A stretch of DNA of 64,000 nt. It comes from Moniliella sp. 'wahieum'. Lineage: Eukaryota > Basidiomycota > Moniliellomycetes > Moniliellales > Moniliellaceae. Positions 25,755-36,138 of this stretch are shown in pieces. Position numbers and translations under genes: made by a program. Within the stretch, counting starts at the first letter, position 1. Each line of letters opens with the position of its first letter. Where the stretch lies: positions 1 to 64,000 of the forward strand of contig RSEE01000127.1 in assembly GCA_003971905.1 (NCBI GenBank). The letters are read 5' to 3'. Under the pieces are notes generated by a model. The model had not been told where the DNA came from. It worked only from the letters and a program-made list of their open reading frames with translations, and searched no databases.

Positions 25755-28157
25755 AGTTGCCTGCACCGCGGACGAAGAAACATAAGCTCCAACCCACCAC
25801 TCGCCCCGTGTGCCCCGATGCGAAATGTGCCGTGTCGATGGGGCCCGAGGCAGGAGCGGAAGCGGAACGGGATGGGATGGGGACTCAGCGCCTGGCTCAG
25901 CCCCCATCTGTATCCGTGGTGGGAGCGGGAGGGGGGCTGGACGCATACCCACTGCCCCACCTCACCCGGAAGCCGAGTCGGGGTGGATATCCTCTTCTCC
26001 GCGCAGTCCGCCTGGTCTATGTGGATCCACAAGTTCTGCCCCATCATCACCATCGTCGCTATCGTCGACGCGGGCTCGCGCTCCGTCTCGCCAAGCATAC
26101 CATTTACCTCGGGAAGGGGCACCTTGCCTCCCTTGCCATGTGCCTTGCCCGACGACCAGGCTCGCGAACGCGAACGCGCACGCTTAGGTATGGGTCCCCA
26201 TCACCATGCCAAGCTTAATCGCAAGGCACATGTTCAACGCGTTTGCCTCATGGCCCGGTTTGGCTTGTTGGACCAGCCGCCACGCCTTTGCCGGGTGCGA
26301 TGGGCCCGCCACACGCGCGTGCACCCGCACCCGCATCCGCACACGCATCCGCATCCGCACACGCACCCGGTCCGACCCACCCTGGTTCCTACTTCTAGGC
26401 TAGATTTTCCTCTTTTTCCTTTTTCCTTTTTCCTTTTTCCTTTTCCCTGTTTCCTGCTTCGCTTGTGTTCGCTTGTGTTCGTTTGTTTTCGGTTGTGTTT
26501 GTTTGGGTTTCGCGGGGGCTTGCCTTCTCTTGGTTCGCGTGCCTTCCTTGGAGGCACGTTGTCCTGGTTCTCGGTCCTTGGTCCCCGGATTGGCTGCGTC
26601 GAGCGCCATGGTATGCTCTGTCTGTGGCACAATATGGTCTCAGGTGATTCCCATCCCCATTTTCATTCCCGTTTCCATTCCCATTCCCATTCCCATCTCC
26701 ATTCCCGCATGGACTTGGGGGCTTGTCTTGGGAATGCTGTGGCGCGTGCACGGATAGGGCGAGTGCGAGCGGTACCGGTTCTAGCTGGGACGTATCGTAT
26801 GGTATGGTAGGTCTGGCGATGATGCGATGATGCGACTATGGCTATGGCCCCCACCCCTATACTGGTTATTGACTACTGGCTACTGGCTGCAGACCTCGCA
26901 GGGTAGATGTTTCGAGGCACCGTACTATGACGAACAGTAGAGCTGTTTGAGCTGGCAATCATATCGCGTTTGACAGCTCTTCTCCAGCGGGCATTGTGTA
27001 ACTGCGAATCTTGCACATGTTTGCTTTGCAGGCTGTGTATGATCGACTTGGCGAGATGTCCACGACGGTATAGTTAGTACTGTCACCACCTTTGGCACCT
27101 CATCAGTAGAGGAGCAACAACGACTGTCATGGATGTTTGACATTCATGGGAGCTCTTTCCACGGATCAGATATAAGATGATCGTCGAAACTGTTTTAACG
27201 GACATGGACCACACCGGTCTCTCTGGTCCACTCCGATCGGTAGGCGACTGGACGGTCGAACCTCCAATTAAACGAAAAAATAATGAACTGAATGGACATC
27301 CATAATATGTTTTGTTTTTTGTTTTGACATTGGTTTTGGTACGATGCAGTGTGTGATTCCCGTCAACCTGAGCATGTGGTGAATGCCGGGGAGAGACGCG
27401 TACATCCATATTGAATTCTGAGTGGCCCGGGCACAACCCCCAACACCCAACTCCTATACCTGCAGCTGAAGATTGTTTCGTTGGTAATGCATAATGGCCA
27501 ACCCGACACCAGGGTGTCTAACCGGCTGGCCGGAGCACCTGCTGAGCGCCTGAGCTGAATATGCGCTGAATATCCAAATTGAATCGGCTATGTGAGACAC
27601 GGCTGTTCCGCACAAGGAGAGCGGATCTTTTGCAGAATGGCACAGAGAGCACGGGGGCAGTGTGTGGCGCCCCCGCACTGGGGAAGGAAGAAATGCAAGC
27701 CCTATTGTGTTTTCGTACAGCTAGCGCCAGGGGTTCAACGTTCACATGTCCGTCGACTGTACCAGCTGTTCCCAGTGTGAATCCTGAGTGTAGCTTGGTC
27801 TATTCTGAGAAACAGCCGTATGTTTGTGTGGCTTTCTCATGTCGAGCTGCACTCAACTCAGTACTCACTACCATTGCACACTGCATGTCGGGCTGCACTC
27901 GAGTTTGCAAATCTCCTGGGTGCCTGTGTATTGCCCAGACGGCACATAGCCTTTTGACACAACGAAGGAAGGAGCTGACAGGAGTTGTACCAACCATCAA
28001 CGTGGTGTGGGGGTTATGTCTACATGGGGCAATCGTCTTCCTGGTAAGAACTGTATAAGTACCCCGGCCCCGGCCCTGCTTGCTTTAGTATTCGCACCAT
28101 CTCCCCGCTCACCCCTTCCGCTTCTCCGTCTTTCGCCCCGGCAGCTTTCAATAAGTG
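25755..28157. other. Possible 3' coding extension, then gene-poor region
   Basis: 25755-26200 may hold a frame-broken continuation of the preceding gene. From 26300 the DNA is simple: ACGCATCCGC repeats (26330-26370), TTTTTCC repeats (26405-26450), GTTCGCTTGT repeats (26460-26510) and CATTCCC repeats (26645-26710). 26850-28150 shows no supported gene. Confidence 0.4.
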
Positions 28158-28484
28158 ATGTCCAAATTCACCGAGATGGTTCGCAAGACCTTTGGCTCCA
28201 AACCAAGCTCAAGCCAACCGGATCTGTCTTCCCTCACTCCTGTACGTCACAAATCATACGGCCTTGCGTGGCAGAGAACTATAGGATCCTAACACATTTT
28301 ATCTATACTTTTGCTTTGATCTCAGTCCCAATTGGAAGCACTGCACAACACCTGGGATAGGTTGGGCTACAACACTCGAGCCCAGCTGGCTCTGGGCGGT
28401 CCTCTTCCTAAGGATTTTTGCAACCCCCCCGATGCGGATAAAATTGAGAGGATCATGGCGGGATTGCACTCTGTTCTGGTGTAA
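28158..28484 (+). CDS. Small two-exon hypothetical protein, 80 residues
   Basis: Seen: exon 28158-28241 (28 codons, MSKFTEMVRKTFGSKPSS...), an 84-nt intron 28242-28325 with GTACGT donor and GATCTCAG acceptor, and exon 28326-28484 ending in TAA. The spliced frame is open and phase-consistent. The protein is amphipathic and hydrophilic, with no signal peptide or membrane segment. The second exon contains LEALHNTWDRLGYNTRAQLA and ends ...MAGLHSVLV. I do not recognise a family. Support comes from the clean splice sites, the preserved frame and codon use like its neighbours. It lies convergent with TRM61. Confidence 0.6.
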
Positions 28485-28714
28485 CATGCGTGCCATGTAA
28501 CCTCATGACACACTACAAGGCATACTCCACATGTGTACCTTCGTGTCTGGTTCATGGTAGGGTTCCTCTCTCCAGTGGCCTTCCATTACCAAGCTTGTTG
28601 ACCCCTATTTTGGGGTTTGAATTCTTCTGAAGTGGGCTCTCAACGGTTCCCCCCTGCTTTGCGTTCATCGTCAGGTTGTACTACTACTATATACAGTCAC
28701 ACTTGCTCTCGTTT

Positions 28715-30615
28715 TCACTCGCTCTTTATCAGAGAGTCGTGCACCCAATGCATTCCACGTCCATTGCATTGCGCCGCAGTAACAGATATTGTGATGCATG
28801 GTGAGATATTACTCAGTCCTCTCAGCGTAAGAGATCCTGGCAGGTGCTCCTCATTTAAGGGGTTGTTCTCAAGCTCCACCTCGGTAGAACCCGACTTGGC
28901 TTGCACCGGGTTCGACTGAACAACAACATGTTGGGGTCGTAAGGTAGCAAAGGTTAGATAAGAAGTATGGCCACGCATCTGCATTGTAACGGTGTTAGTC
29001 ACTCCCTTTCTCTCGGCTGGATTCTCATCGTACCTCTGAGGCAGGCTTGGACAAGACGTTGGCTGCCTTGAGGGCCGTGGTACCGCTCGATACTTTGGGG
29101 CCCGACGCAATCAAATACTCAGTGCTCGACGAGGAACTGGGGTCCTTGGTCTTGGCTTCGGACATTTGGGTTGATTGTGGTGTGGGTTGCACCTCTTGAT
29201 CCACAAGCATAGCTTCGTCCTCTGCGTTCTGCAACTTGACCCTCTTGGAGGTGGAGGACGTACTCTCGGGAGAGGGATCGGCAGGACGCTTGTCTCCCGT
29301 GCTAGCTGGGTTGCTTTCGTCCGTTTCGGTTTCGGGGCGGGAAACAAGCTTGGCAGCAGCCTTTTCCTTCTTGATTCGAGATCGTTCGATCTGCTCCAAT
29401 CGCTTGATTTCCTTGATCCGCTCAATTTCCCGCAATCGCTCGGCCACCTGCGTGACATCTTTGAGTGGTCCGAGGGAAGCTGTAAAAGGCTGATGCTCTC
29501 TGGTGAGCGACTCGAACGTCTCCACCTCAGTAAAGCCAGCTTCGGATAGAGCTTGGGTGGTGCGCAGAACTTGTTCCATGCAAGGACTGAAGGTACAGAT
29601 CCTCGTCGCCACATCGGGGTTGAGTGCGGCCTTGGCAAACGGAACCGCCTCCCAGGGAGCAGGAAGGTCGAGGAAGATCGCATCAGCGTACATGCCTTCA
29701 GGCAATCCAAAGCCCGAGCGACAAACATTGCGATGGTTTAAGGCTACCACACCGGGTACCAAGCCGTGCGCTTCAAACTCGATTCTGGAAAACAAAAAAA
29801 TGTGATGTCAGTCAAGCGAATCAGCACTTTTTTTGGAAGAAACAGTGCACGTACTTGGCCTTGCGTGCCCGTTCCGAGTGGAACTCAAACGACCATACCC
29901 GTCCCTCATTTGCACCAACGGCCCACCCGCCTCGTCCAAGGTCAAGGTGTTGTCCGATCCCGAGGGGGACGTGTCGTCGTCGTCCACACAGCCCAGATCT
30001 TCCGTATCCGCCGCAGCGTCGTAGTCAGGGTTGTCCGACTTGGGCCGAGCAGGACGAGCATTGCGACCTGCACCACGACCTTGCGTCGAACCCATCCCTG
30101 GCACGCCAGCCAGCGGACACTCCGCTGGGCCTCGGTTGCGACGGCACGGACTAGAGCATGCGTCATGCTCCCACTCCCAGTTCCCGCCTCGATCACTCGT
30201 GCTCCTGGAGTGAGCCCGAGATGAGAGGAAACAAATGAAATGTCAGGGTAGTATAGGATCTGGGTACGATGGGGTAGCGCCAAGGTCCACAGCGATGCGG
30301 TGGGACGGAGGAGGTGAATGAAGCCCTTCTTGTTGCGGCTGAAGATACGACTTCCAAATGGAAGCCCAATCATGTCGTTGTGCGGAAAGGCGCCAAACAC
30401 ATTCACAAACTCTTGACCAGGCGTGACGGTGAGAGGCAAGGGAGTGGCAGTGTGGGAGACAAAGAGGATCACCAGATCGCCCGGTTGGATCGTGAGATGT
30501 TTCCTGGCAACACCCATCGGCTCCCTGGAGGCGATGTCGAAGGGGTGGCAGAAGCGTTAACAACCGATACATCCGCGAGGGTGGTTGCGTCAGAGGCGGG
30601 GTCAGAGGTGGCCAT
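28715..30615 (-). CDS. TRM61: tRNA (adenine-58-N1)-methyltransferase catalytic subunit TRM61/GCD14
   Basis: Known: with TRM6 it makes m1A58 in tRNA. Seen: N-terminal LTIQPGDLVILFVSHT, then FGSRIFSRNKKGFIHLLRPT, AdoMet motif I VIEAGTGSGSMTHALVRAV (near 30165), motif II WSFEFHSERARKAK, and FEAHGL...VALNHRNVC, then DAIFLDLPAPWEAVP and TFSPCMEQVLRTTQAL. The C-terminal MRGHTSYLTFATL follows an intron at 28979-29033. A second intron is at 29785-29854. Odd: an acidic ~90-residue insert (AADTEDLGCVDDDDTSPSG) lies between motifs I and II, and a charged, serine-rich insert with a KRVKL-type basic patch lies before the last exon. One-base breaks occur near 30520, 30090 and 29890. Start 30615 gives MATSDPASD. 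Confidence 0.85.
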
Positions 30616-31171
30616 CGTCGTCCACGCCGATGTCGTCGTTGCAAGCACAAGTTGGGGCAGGAGCAGGTGCTGGTGAGGAGAAAAAAGAAGAGAGAAGCGG
30701 AACAGGATCTGTGATTCCGCTCGGTCACCCCATACTGCAGGCAGAGCCCCTATCATGCATCATGCATCATGCATCACATGCCATGCATCAACGTTTGTTG
30801 ACGTGTTCGCATGTATACGTTGATCGTCGTCCGCATATTTACAAACGTGTTGAACACGTTGAACGGAGCCATAGAGTTTGACCAGAACTGCTGACGCGCT
30901 GACGAGGCATCGACGGAACCTAATTTATGGAAGGAAAACCACCATAACCGCTGGGAGGCGGCCGGGAGATGCCTCATGATATATTTTGGTCGATATATAT
31001 GACGAACAATTCTACTCCTTTCCCCGTGATATGCCTGCAGTGAGAGTTATTGTGTGTGAGCTGCCAGCAACCAAATGTATAAAGTACCCCCGCAAGTCCG
31101 TGTCGATCCATATTCTAATTGATTTGATCCTCCCCGAGATGCATAAAAGGGGGAAAAGGGGTTGAGAACTT
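30616..31171. other. TRM61 promoter / fusion-gene 3' region
   Basis: Contains three tandem CATCATG-type words at 30752-30775 about 140 nt upstream of the TRM61 start, and an inverted ACACGTTGA...TCAACGTGT-like word near 30845. No gene seen. Confidence 0.45.
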
Positions 31172-33586
31172 TTACTGCTTGAACGAGCCAAAGACAGCAT
31201 TGCCATCGGGCAGCGCCAACAAACTGTCCAACTGAGCCCACGCATTGCCGTGTTGCGGTGAATACGCCTCATTCTCGGGAAAGCAGAGCACGCCAGGTGG
31301 GAATAACCAAACGAAGTGCAAACCGAGCCAAGACAAAATCAAAGATCAACTTACGTTCGAGTGGGCTGAACGGCCGGACATCGTTGTACCCCCGCAAGAA
31401 ACTTAGTCCCCGCTCCAGCCAATCCGAATCGCTGTCGGGTGCACCGAGACTGTACACTGCACCCACCGCAGCATCCTGCACCACAGGGGCACGGATGGAA
31501 TCGCCCCAATCAATGATCCCTACCACTTCATCAGGTGCGGTGTGGCTGACCAACACATTGGCCGCATTCAAATCGTTGTGTACCACCGACTGCTCCAGCT
31601 CACCACTCGCCACATAGGGAGCGACCCGTTGCTCATAATTGACAATCAATCCTCGACTACTTCTCGCTCCTTGTCAGAGCGTAGTGCATCCATGTACTTG
31701 CGCATCTGTGCTACATGCGTAGCGTCCCACAGCAGCTCGTGGTCTTGGCCGGGGTGGGAAAAGTCTTTGAGCGCAAGGCTGATCTGGGCCCCCACTCGAC
31801 CGATGTTGTACGCTTGAGCGGGCGTACGGGGAGATGAGCTGAGCATGTCGCCCTCCAAAAAAGTGACAACCCTCACCACTCGGGTCTGGAATAAGAGCTG
31901 ACCCTCGCTATCCTTCGGTGAGGCCGTTGGTGACGGTTCAATCACCCGGGCTACAGGCAAGTGCGGCGCCACCTTCTGGAGATGGTGCAGGATCGATGTT
32001 TGGAAGGCCGACATCTCGGCTGGTTCGGAAGGATGAACAAACTTGATGGTGAAACGCTGGCCGTCCGAGGCGGTCACTCGAAAGTTGTCGTCCCGTTCCC
32101 CAATTAGCCGCTTGAGCGGCTGAGCGGCCGTGATACCGAAGTGCTGTTCCAGCACCTCTTGAGCTTCAGCCTCCGTCACTGGGGTCCGGTCCGCCTCCAG
32201 AACCGAGCCGCCCGTATTTGTTGGTCGTGTGAGGGATGCACTCTGTATGGTTGCCTCGAGCGCGGCCAGGAAATGCTGGGCATGGGCTTTGGTGAATGCA
32301 AGAAGAGGGCGAATCTTGAGCGAATTGCCTGCCTTCGAGGTGGTTGAGATAAGCACTCTGCGCTCCCGCATTGCGTTTACCACCAGCTTGGCCAGGTCGG
32401 CATCAGGCTCCTTGGACCCTCTGTCCTTCACGAACTCGACGGCAAAGTACTGTCCTGCGCCACGAACATCACCAATACAAGCGTACTGCTCTTTGAGCCG
32501 CTCAAGCCCTGCGAGAGTGAACCCCCCTACTTCCGCAGCTTGGGGCATGAGACGTAACACCTCGTCAAGTGTGGCTGGCGGCTGCGATGCTCACTGGGTT
32601 GCCTCCAAAGGTATTGAAGTACCTTACGTCTCGGCCAAACGTATCGGCGACATCAGATCGAGCGATGCAGGCAGCAACGGGAACCCCATTTCCCATGGGT
32701 TTGCCCACTGTGACCAGGTCGGGAAGGACACCATGATTCTGGAAACCCCATACTTTGCTCCCCGTCCGACCAAACCCGGGCTGAACCTCATCGGCGATGA
32801 ACAGTCCATCATGTTTGTGCACCACTTCCACTGCCGCCTTCAAAAATCCCTCGGGGCCGGGGAACATGCCGTCAGATGAGAAGATCGTGTCAACAAGGAG
32901 GCCGGCAAACTTGATCCCAGCTTTGGTCATGTCCGCAATCGCAGACTCAATGTCGGCGGCAAACTTGGCCCCCACATCAGTGCCGGTAGGCGTGCGGTAA
33001 AAGTCAGGAGCAGGGACAGTGCGAGCATGCGGGTGCAACGGCGTGCCGGCACCCATGCTGGGTGAGAGAGAGGCGATGAGCTCAGAGTGCCATGGTACGC
33101 ATTGTCGGTGACAATAATACCTGTGCCGCCAGTGAAATGCTTGACCATGCGTACCGCCAGATCGTTCGCCTCAGATCCAGTGCAGGCAAACATGATCCGC
33201 CCCTTGCAGCTCGGGCTCGTGATCAAATGTAGCCAAGAGCCGGTCTGCATAATTGAGAATTTGGTCACTCATGTAACGGGTGTGGGTATTGAGGGTGGCG
33301 AGTTGCTTGCTCACCGCTCCTACCACATGGGGATTGCAGTGCCCGACGCTGACCACGTTGTTGTAACAGTCAAGATACGGGTGCCGTCCGGGTCGTACAG
33401 GTGCACGCCTTCGCCGCGCACGAATTCGACGGGGTGCTGATATTGAAGCTTGTAGGCGGGACCCAGCAGGCGCTGGCGGCGTTCAATGATGGTACGCTCG
33501 TGCGTATTCAGCGCTCCAGCGGTTCGAGGGTCGAATCCGTTCTGCATTCCTCCCGTAGGGTCGGAAGTGGACTTGGGTGCGGACAT
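31172..33586 (-). CDS. Class-III aminotransferase (AGXT2L-like) fused to APH/hydroxylysine-kinase-like domain
   Basis: Seen: about 805 residues. The first half is a PLP class-III aminotransferase: LLGPAYKLQYQHPVEFVRGEG, NNVVSVGHCNPHVVGAV, RIMFACTGSEANDLAVR, VTDNAYHGT, FIADEVQPGFGRTG (near 32795) and the PLP lysine in VTVGKPMGNGVPVA (near 32700). The GKPMGNG form is typical of AGXT2L phospho-lyases. After ~465 residues the same uninterrupted frame enters a kinase fold: RLIGERDDNFRV, QRFTIKFVHP, catalytic VVHNDLNAANVLVS (near 31560) and IIDWGDSI. Known: AGXT2L1/2 are phospho-lyases on phosphoethanolamine or phosphohydroxylysine, and AGPHD1 is hydroxylysine kinase. Inferred: a two-step kinase/phospho-lyase on an amino alcohol. 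One-base breaks occur near 33372, 33080, 31650 and 31262. The stop at 31172 is reached after the last one. Confidence 0.8.
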
Positions 33587-33923
33587 GGGGTGGATGCAGC
33601 GTTAGAGGCAAAGGTGGTGGTGGATGGTGTGGAAATGCCAAGAGGGTCCCTGCCCGCCAGTAATCAATGTACAACAGATGCTTTAGGACCATGTCACAAT
33701 TAAAGTTTTTTATCGCCCTGGCGTTGGCCGTCTCTTTGGTTTGACGCGGTCCTATTATATGAGGCACACTATTTTCCGAAGCTGCTTCCCGGTATACGCG
33801 GTCCAAGCCGTGTACACTCGGCATGGAGCGAGGCCTGCGTGCTACATTGAATACAGAGCCTCACAGCTCGATCAGGTCGAGCCGCTGCCCTTCGCACGGA
33901 CGGCTCATATAACGGCTGCCATT
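33587..33923. other. Intergenic region
   Basis: Promoter-side DNA of the aminotransferase-kinase gene and 3' end of the next gene. It carries TATTATATGA near 33752. No gene seen. Confidence 0.4.
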
Positions 33924-35188
33924 TCAATCGGACAATACAATGGGCTCAACAGGTGCAGGTGCTGTCGTTGCCGTGGCAGTTGCGGGTCGGAGAATATCAT
34001 CCGGTACGGCTGCGAAAATGACATCGTCGTCATCGTCCATGAAGCCTTCCGACTCATCTTCTACTATTAACGGTATGTCTTGCGCCGTGGCCGTCGTCTG
34101 TGGTGGGGCTCGTGAGTCTTGCGTTACTTGGGAGGCAGTGGGGCGCCTGCCAGCGGGGGGCCTCCCCGCGGTGGGCTCTGCGTTAGGTCGGATCCCCAGT
34201 TCTTTCTCAAGACGACTGACATAGTTCACTTCCCATCCATCTTGGAGCTCAAATACGCTCCCGCCAAGAATTTGCACGTTGCTGTTTCGCAGCAATAACT
34301 TGCCTTCTTGTACCTCGACATTTCGCAATAGCAACTGAGGAGAGTAGGAATAGGTTAGCTACCGTCATTGATGCCTTAGGGATGGGGGAGTAGAGCAGAA
34401 ACAAGGCGTCATTACCTTGCATCCCAATGGGGTAGCTCCCATCCGTAGACCCTCTATCCTTTCCATCTCAATCCCAACAACAGAAGGAGCATCCATCCCG
34501 CCCGCCCTTTGTTCAGCGGTACTGGCCATACCATCGTCCAGCTCCAAGAGGAGCATCGAGCGCGGGTATTTGATACCGGTAGCAATCGCTTCTTGCTCCT
34601 CAGCTGTCATCTCGCCAGTGTTTTCCTCCTCTGCAGGCAAGCGTGCCTCGGGTGCCTGCATGTTGCGCGCATCCTCTGCTAAGAGTTTTTTGCCAGCCTC
34701 AGTTTGTCGAGCAAGAAGACGAGAGCGTGTGATGTCGAGGAGGGTTTGTTTGGAGACGCCAATATCTGGTGGAGTACATGATCCATTGGTGAGTGAATGC
34801 GCGGCAGGGAAAGATCCAGACGGAAGCGCAACACACCTGTGATGCCCACGATCTGTACCAGCAGTCCTTGGTGTTTCTTGGGGCCTTCGGAGGAGCTGAG
34901 CCAGGCATGTTGGGCCCGACTCACCCCGCCGTCGGAGCGAGGGTGCAGACACGAGTCAAACCCACCTCGTTTCTGTGCCCGGCGCTCTGTGTCGATGAGG
35001 GCGGCCAGGTCGGCATGGAGGAGCTCGTGGTGGACGCGCGCCTGTAGCGCACTGAGCCCTATGCTGGGGTTGGAAGAGGCAACGTACTCAGTGGCGTCCT
35101 GGACCCACTCGCGGTTGAGGGGGAGAGTCGGGTACCGGGACAGAAGGTAAGCATGCACCGCCGCCACCTGGGTTCGCGATTGGGCCAT
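33924..35188 (-). CDS. RMI1: RMI1, RecQ-mediated genome instability protein 1
   Basis: Known: RMI1 stabilises topoisomerase III with the RecQ/Sgs1 helicase and helps dissolve double Holliday junctions. Seen: a DUF1767-type helical start (VAAVHAYLLSRYPTLPLNREW...LQARVHHELLHADL), LLVQIVGIT, a 71-nt intron (34766-34836), IGVSKQTLLDITRSRLL, then an OB fold: KYPRSMLLLELDDG, MERIEGLRMGATPLGCK, an 81-nt intron (34335-34415), and LLLRNVEVQEGKLLLRNSNV followed by QILGGSVFELQDGWE. The C-terminal ~90 residues are acidic and low-complexity (SEGFMDDDDDVIFAAVP). ATG 35188 is the first in frame. The gene is unbroken once the two introns are removed; about 370 residues. Confidence 0.8.
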
Positions 35189-36138
35189 GGGCGCACAGGT
35201 TGGGGCCGTGGGACACAGGAGTGGCGGTGACTGTGTGGCTCTCCTCCGGGTCTGCTGTTGCGGTTGCGCGTGGCGAGCACGCCTGGCCGAGCCGGGGGTG
35301 GCGCGTTGGGCAAGGATTGAAACGTGCAATGCCGGGCCTGGCTGCACGTGATGCGTGAGCAGCGTGAACGTGGCCGGGTGGCCGGTGGCATCCGCACCAA
35401 CGCGAGTTGGCCTCCTCAGGTATTGAAGATCTAACTCGCCAGTCTCCGCCACACCTGGAGGCTACTGCTCACCGCGGGGCGGCCTCAGAGGAGCCAACCC
35501 CGCACAACTCAGCACTAATGGGGATGGGTGGGGCAATAGCGGTGGGCAGTGGGTACTCTCTATATACATTGACTTTTCTCCATCGCATGTCAACAGTGCC
35601 AGGCTTTTCGCTGTCTTTTAAGATCTGGGTCTGAGATCTAGGTCTGGATCTGAGAACGTGAAGCATCGCTGCAGGCCACGAGGTTGCCAGTGAGGAATGG
35701 CGTTTCCATGGCGGTGGGAACGCCAAGCGATCTCGATGGGTGTGTCTGGCTTGAAACGGCGACTGTGCTGGGATTGCGACGGCGCAGACTGGACTGGGCA
35801 AAAAAAATTGCTACCTGCTGCAGGTTATCTCCGGGCATTGCACCGATGCAACCCTTGGGCAGTGGGGGCTGTCAATCATGCATGGCACTGGTGCCCTCGC
35901 TCCTGGAAGCGGCACAGCGCCAGCATGAGCCGTATCGATCATGCCTGATTCGGGGCTGCAACCGCTGACCGGGGGGTAGGGTTGCAGCCAGAGTGCACTG
36001 GCGTAGGCGCGGTGGCGGGGGTGGCGGGGGTGGCGCGGCGGCTCGGCTCGCTTGGCGTGAGGTGGGTCATCCACCACCACCACCACCACTCTCCCCCTTT
36101 CCCCTTGCCCCGTCCTCGATACGCATCGTCTGCACAAC
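35189..36138. other. Divergent intergenic region (RMI1 / importin alpha)
   Basis: About 950 nt. It contains an AGATCTGGGTCTGAGATCTAG-like imperfect repeat at 35620-35655, a GGCGGGGGTGG repeat at 36008-36035 and a CACCAC run near 36070. No gene supported. Confidence 0.45.

Noticed and set aside
26206-26810. Open frames of His-Ser or Arg-Thr repeats
   Set aside because: They are translations of simple repeats (ACGCATCCGC, CATTCC), not genes.
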